Source of the DNA: an uncultured Oscillospiraceae bacterium
GTDB lineage: Bacteria > Bacillota > Clostridia > Oscillospirales > Oscillospiraceae
DNA length: 33,507 bases
Assembly: GCA_944386975.1 (NCBI GenBank)
Contig: CALXDC010000032.1
Location: 1 to 33,507, forward strand
Reading direction: 5' to 3'
The translations under genes were made by a program, and so were the position numbers. The notes under the pieces were generated by a model, which did no database searches, was not told the DNA's origin, and saw nothing but the letters and a program-made list of their open reading frames with translations. Each line of letters opens with the position of its first letter. Within the stretch, counting starts at the first letter, position 1. Positions 30,771 to 33,507 of the stretch are shown here, one piece after another.

Positions 30771-31822
30771 TGACCGGATCCATCGCCCTGATGGTCGTGC
30801 TGTTTCTGACGTTTTCCGCCTGCCTCGATCTGGTGCACAAGCTGCTGCCGTCTGTGAGCGATTTCACGCCGGATATTACCGTTGCCTGCGAAGACAACGC
30901 CAACGCCATCGGTCTGGACCTGCCGGAAAAGATATCGGAGATTCCGGGCGTGGAGACGGCCTTTGGCATAATGGACTGTACGGCCTGTCCGGTGGAGATC
31001 AACGGGAGGGGCGGCCGGGTGGACCTGTTTTCCTACGCGGACGCCATGCTGGACCGCTACGCCGGGTCCGTGGTCAGCGGCAGTATGGAACGGGTTTATG
31101 GGGATACCGGCTATGCGCTGGCGGTCTATAACCAGGAGAACCGCCTGAACGTGGGCGATACCGTCAACATCGGCGGGGAGGAGCTGGAAATTGCCTGCGT
31201 GGTCTCGGAAGGGGTAGGCAGCATCAGCGGCGCGGTCACCGTGGCCTGCTCGGAGGAGACCTTTGTTCGCGTGACCGGCGTGCAGGGGTATGCCATGGTG
31301 AGCGTGCTGCTGAACGGCGGCGCGTCTGAGGACACCGTGAAGCAGGTCCGGGCTCTGGCCGAAGGGTATGCCTTTCTGGATAACCGGGAGGCAAACCGTG
31401 ATACCTATGGCTCCTACTGGGTCTTCCGCATTGCGGCATACGGGTTTCTCGCCATCATCTCCCTGATCGCGGTTTTGAACATGGTGAACAGTATGTCCAT
31501 GAGCGTGTCCGCAAGGGTCCGGCAGTATGGAGCGATGCGGGCCGTCGGTATGGAGGACCGGCAGCTTACAAGGATGATCGCCGCTGAGGCCGCCTCCTAC
31601 GCCGCATGCGGTACGGCTGTCGGGCTGGTTTTGGGCCTGCTGCTGCACTATTTGATCTATGCCGCCGTGATCACGACCCACTTCGGCGGCAGCTGGCCCA
31701 TTCCTGCGGCGCCGGTAGCCGTTGTGCTGCTGATGATTTTCGCCTCCTGTGCGCTGGCGGTGCATGTCCCGGCGAAGCGGATCAGAGGAACGGCCGTCAC
31801 AGATACCATCAACGAGCTATAG
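30662..31822 (+). pseudogene. C-terminal half of an FtsX-like ABC permease (deletion remnant)
   Basis: From SAGPAEHIRAGGLGLFSVET the frame is a permease: membrane segment LVLMTGSIALMVVLFLTFSA, an ectodomain of about 220 residues (VDLFSYADAMLDRYAGSVVS, NVGDTVNIGGEELEIACVVS), then three membrane segments with FtsX loop ARVRQYGAMRAVGMEDRQLT. The first four-helix block and ectodomain are absent, so only the second half of an about 800-residue permease is left. The upstream neighbour is a chopped response regulator; between them a kinase gene, an ATPase gene and the permease's first half were probably lost. It overlaps the regulator's nonsense tail by 109 bases and lacks its own ribosome site. Confidence 0.85.
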
Positions 31823-31927
31823 CGGCGGGACCTCCTCCGGGCCGGAAAGGGGGGATACCGGGCAACTCCCTCTTTTCCCCTCCGGGCCGCCGTGGTATAC
31901 TGGGAGGAAGGAAAGGGGGCAACCGAT

Positions 31928-32806
31928 ATGTATGAACTGATGCAGGTCTCCCAGCGGAGCTACTACATCCAGAGTCCGGCGAAGATCGGGCTGGTGCGGC
32001 TGAACGACACCGACGTCTGCCTTATCGACAGCGGAAGCGACAAGGACGCGGGGCGGAAGGTGCGCCAGTTGCTGGACGCCAACGGCTGGCGTCTCACCGC
32101 CATCTACAACACCCACTCCAACGCCGACCACATCGGCGGCAACCGGTATCTCCAGGGCCAGACCGGCTGCAGGATCTACGCCCCGGGCATCGAGTGCGGC
32201 TTCACCCGCCATCCGGTGCTGGAGCCGTCCTTCCTCTACGGCGGATACCCCTGCCGGGACCTGCGCCATAAGTTTCTTCTGGCCCAGGAGAGCGACGCGG
32301 AGCCTCTGACAGAGGAGACATTGCCCCAGGGGCTCACCTCCATCCCCCTGCCCGGCCATTTCTTCGACATGGTGGGCTTCCGCACGGAGGACGGCGTGGT
32401 CTATCTGGCGGACTGCCTGTCCAGCAGGGAAACCCTGGACAAGTACCAGATCGGCTTTATTTACGACGTGGCCGCCTACCTGGAGACATTGGAGAAGGTG
32501 AAGGCCATGACGGCGGCGCTCTTTGTCCCCGCCCACGCGGCGGCCACGGAGGACATCGCCCCTCTGGCCCAGTACAACATCGACAAGGTGGAGGAGATTG
32601 CCGGGCGGATTGTGGAGATCTGCAGCGAGCCCCTGTGCTTTGAGGCCATTTTGCAGAAGCTCTTTGCCCGGTATAGCCTGACCATGGACTTTCAGCAGTA
32701 CGTGCTGGTGGGCAGCACCGTCCGCTCCTACCTCTCCTGGCTGAAGGACGCCGGGAGGCTGGCCGCCTGCTTTGCAGACAACCTTCTCCTGTGGGAGAGG
32801 GTGTGA
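31928..32806 (+). CDS. MBL-fold metallo-hydrolase with altered metal motif
   Basis: 292 residues from ATG 31928. The metallo-beta-lactamase fold is visible: IDSGSDKDAG, then THSNADHIGGN (His63, Asn65, Asp67, His68 where HxHxDH is standard), PLPGHFFDM with the third His, YLADCLSS with the metal Asp, and a late PAHAA. The second His of the motif is Asn, so one zinc site may be changed. Clostridia carry many such relatives; substrates are unknown. A helical C-terminal domain (about 215-290) is extra. A weak promoter (TATACT at 31896-31901) and GGGGG precede it. Confidence 0.88.
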   Translation: MYELMQVSQRSYYIQSPAKIGLVRLNDTDVCLIDSGSDKDAGRKVRQLLDANGWRLTAIYNTHSNADHIGGNRYLQGQTGCRIYAPGIECGFTRHPVLEPSFLYGGYPCRDLRHKFLLAQESDAEPLTEETLPQGLTSIPLPGHFFDMVGFRTEDGVVYLADCLSSRETLDKYQIGFIYDVAAYLETLEKVKAMTAALFVPAHAAATEDIAPLAQYNIDKVEEIAGRIVEICSEPLCFEAILQKLFARYSLTMDFQQYVLVGSTVRSYLSWLKDAGRLAACFADNLLLWERV

Positions 32807-32869
32807 CAGCGCCCTCCGAGGCGGGGTGAAGCTGCAATAGCGGCGGACCCCGGAGAGACGAACATGGCC

Positions 32870-32904
32870 GGACAGGACGCCCTGTGTGCGCAGGGGACCT
32901 GTCC
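32870..32904. terminator. Hairpin between converging genes
   Basis: GGACAGG (32870-32876) pairs with CCTGTCC (32898-32904), and CCCTG (32880-32884) with CAGGG (32891-32895), leaving internal loops and a six-base terminal loop. No T-run on either side, so termination is only probable. Confidence 0.5.
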
Positions 32905-32915
32905 TGCCGTCGGTT

Positions 32916-33344
32916 TCACGCCTCCTCCCATACCAGCGTCTGACGGGGCGCGCAGCCCAGCGCCTTAAAGTCGGAAAACAGGCAGTCCATCCGGGTGGGG
33001 CGAACGCAAATCAGATGCATAGGGTGTTCCAGCTTCCGCAGAAAGTCCGGGGAGATTTTCCGATACGCCGCATGGGCCAGATACTCCTCCGAAAAGGGCT
33101 CCACCAGCCGGGCGGTCCCGGTGACCTGCAGCCCGTGGAGCTTGCCGAAGCCCTCGTACCGGTCGTAGACGGCCAGGGGTACGTTGGGGTTTTCCGCCAG
33201 GCCGGTGAACTTTCTGCCGCCCTCAGAGAACATCCAGAAGCAGCCGTCGTGCCAGCTGTACTCAATAGGGGTGCAGCGCACATAGCGCCCGGCGCCGGTG
33301 GCCAGGGCGCAGGTGTTGTTGGTCTGGAGGTACGCCTCGATCAT
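32916..33344 (-). CDS. Pyridoxamine 5'-phosphate oxidase-like flavin-binding protein, start unclear
   Basis: 142 residues from the only plausible ATG, whose complement ends at 33344. The split-barrel pattern of PNPOx-like proteins is clear (NNTCALATGAGRYVRCTPIE, SEGGRKFTGLAENPNVPLAV, GTARLVEPFSEEYLAHAAYR). The same frame stays open upstream to a TAA at 33504-33506 and reads plausibly (IDHYFIWCIRHNVSSYNSET, then LRAAARYWEEKDAE), yet no ATG, GTG or TTG occurs in it and the ATG has no ribosome site. Either the N-terminus is out of frame or a rare start is used. The gene may be broken at the window's edge. Confidence 0.7.
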   Translation of the reverse strand: MIEAYLQTNNTCALATGAGRYVRCTPIEYSWHDGCFWMFSEGGRKFTGLAENPNVPLAVYDRYEGFGKLHGLQVTGTARLVEPFSEEYLAHAAYRKISPDFLRKLEHPMHLICVRPTRMDCLFSDFKALGCAPRQTLVWEEA

Positions 33345-33507
33345 GGCCCGCAGCCGGACCCGGTCCAGCTTGACGCCCTCCGCGTCCTTTTCCTCCCAGT
33401 AGCGGGCCGCCGCCCGGAGGGTCTCACTGTTGTAAGAGGATACATTGTGTCTGATGCACCAGATGAAATAGTGGTCAATATTGACATTGAAATGGGCGGG
33501 TATTTAT

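Overview
The window is GC-rich, densely packed bacterial DNA with strong AGGAGG-type ribosome binding sites, sigma-A-like promoters and Firmicutes-type families (MarR/MATE, XRE, TIGR04076, DUF5714, DUF6132, lantibiotic-type ABC exporters). This fits a high-GC Clostridia, most likely an Oscillospiraceae gut commensal of the Flavonifractor/Lawsonibacter/Oscillibacter sort. That placement is inference from codon use and protein style. I saw no rRNA, tRNA, CRISPR array, insertion sequence or intact prophage.

Layout. 94-3430: MacB-like ABC ATPase and an 884-residue FtsX-type permease. 3586-5487: MarR regulator and MATE efflux pump. 5488-6019: decayed DNA with a zinc-ribbon membrane protein remnant. 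6020-9718: a rightward operon with its own promoter and inverted repeat, encoding a frameshifted sugar/maltose O-acetyltransferase, an FMN-dependent NAD(P)H reductase, an alpha/beta hydrolase with a Cys nucleophile, a carboxymuconolactone decarboxylase-cupin fusion, and a chloramphenicol acetyltransferase-like protein. A LysR regulator (9907-10797) converges on it across a bidirectional terminator. 11503-15126: small and poorly known genes (XRE protein, a 46-residue protein, a coiled-coil protein, a 56-residue protein, an AlkZ-related protein, a secreted protein). 15206-18673: a peptide deformylase pseudogene, TIGR04076 protein, SDR, GNAT, YfcE-like phosphodiesterase, DUF6933-like and DUF5714 proteins.

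18699-22257 runs leftward: a small coiled-coil protein, the tail of a vWA protein, DUF2200, a macrodomain protein, then a histidine kinase and response regulator. Divergent from these is a CprABC/BcrAB-like ABC exporter (ATPase plus two permeases, 22410-24800). Its promoter lacks a -35 box but carries helically phased GTAAGG repeats, as expected for activation by the neighbouring regulator. 24880-26366: leftward thioredoxin, thioredoxin reductase and DUF6132. 26500-28326: TetR regulator with an operator on its own promoter and two membrane proteins. 28560-29998: a DUF1351-DEDDh exonuclease fusion. 30048-31822: a response regulator joined by a large deletion to the back half of an FtsX-type permease. 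31928-33344: an MBL-fold hydrolase and a flavin-binding (PNPOx-like) protein.

Two themes stand out. First, chemical defence: ABC exporters, MATE, CAT-like acetyltransferase, reductase/hydrolase detoxification genes, and the thioredoxin set. Second, decay: at least six genes are visibly broken (acetyltransferase frameshift, permease frameshift, deformylase, vWA tail, regulator-permease deletion scar, zinc-ribbon remnant). The two single-base lesions could be assembly errors; the deletions and multi-lesion remnants cannot easily be.
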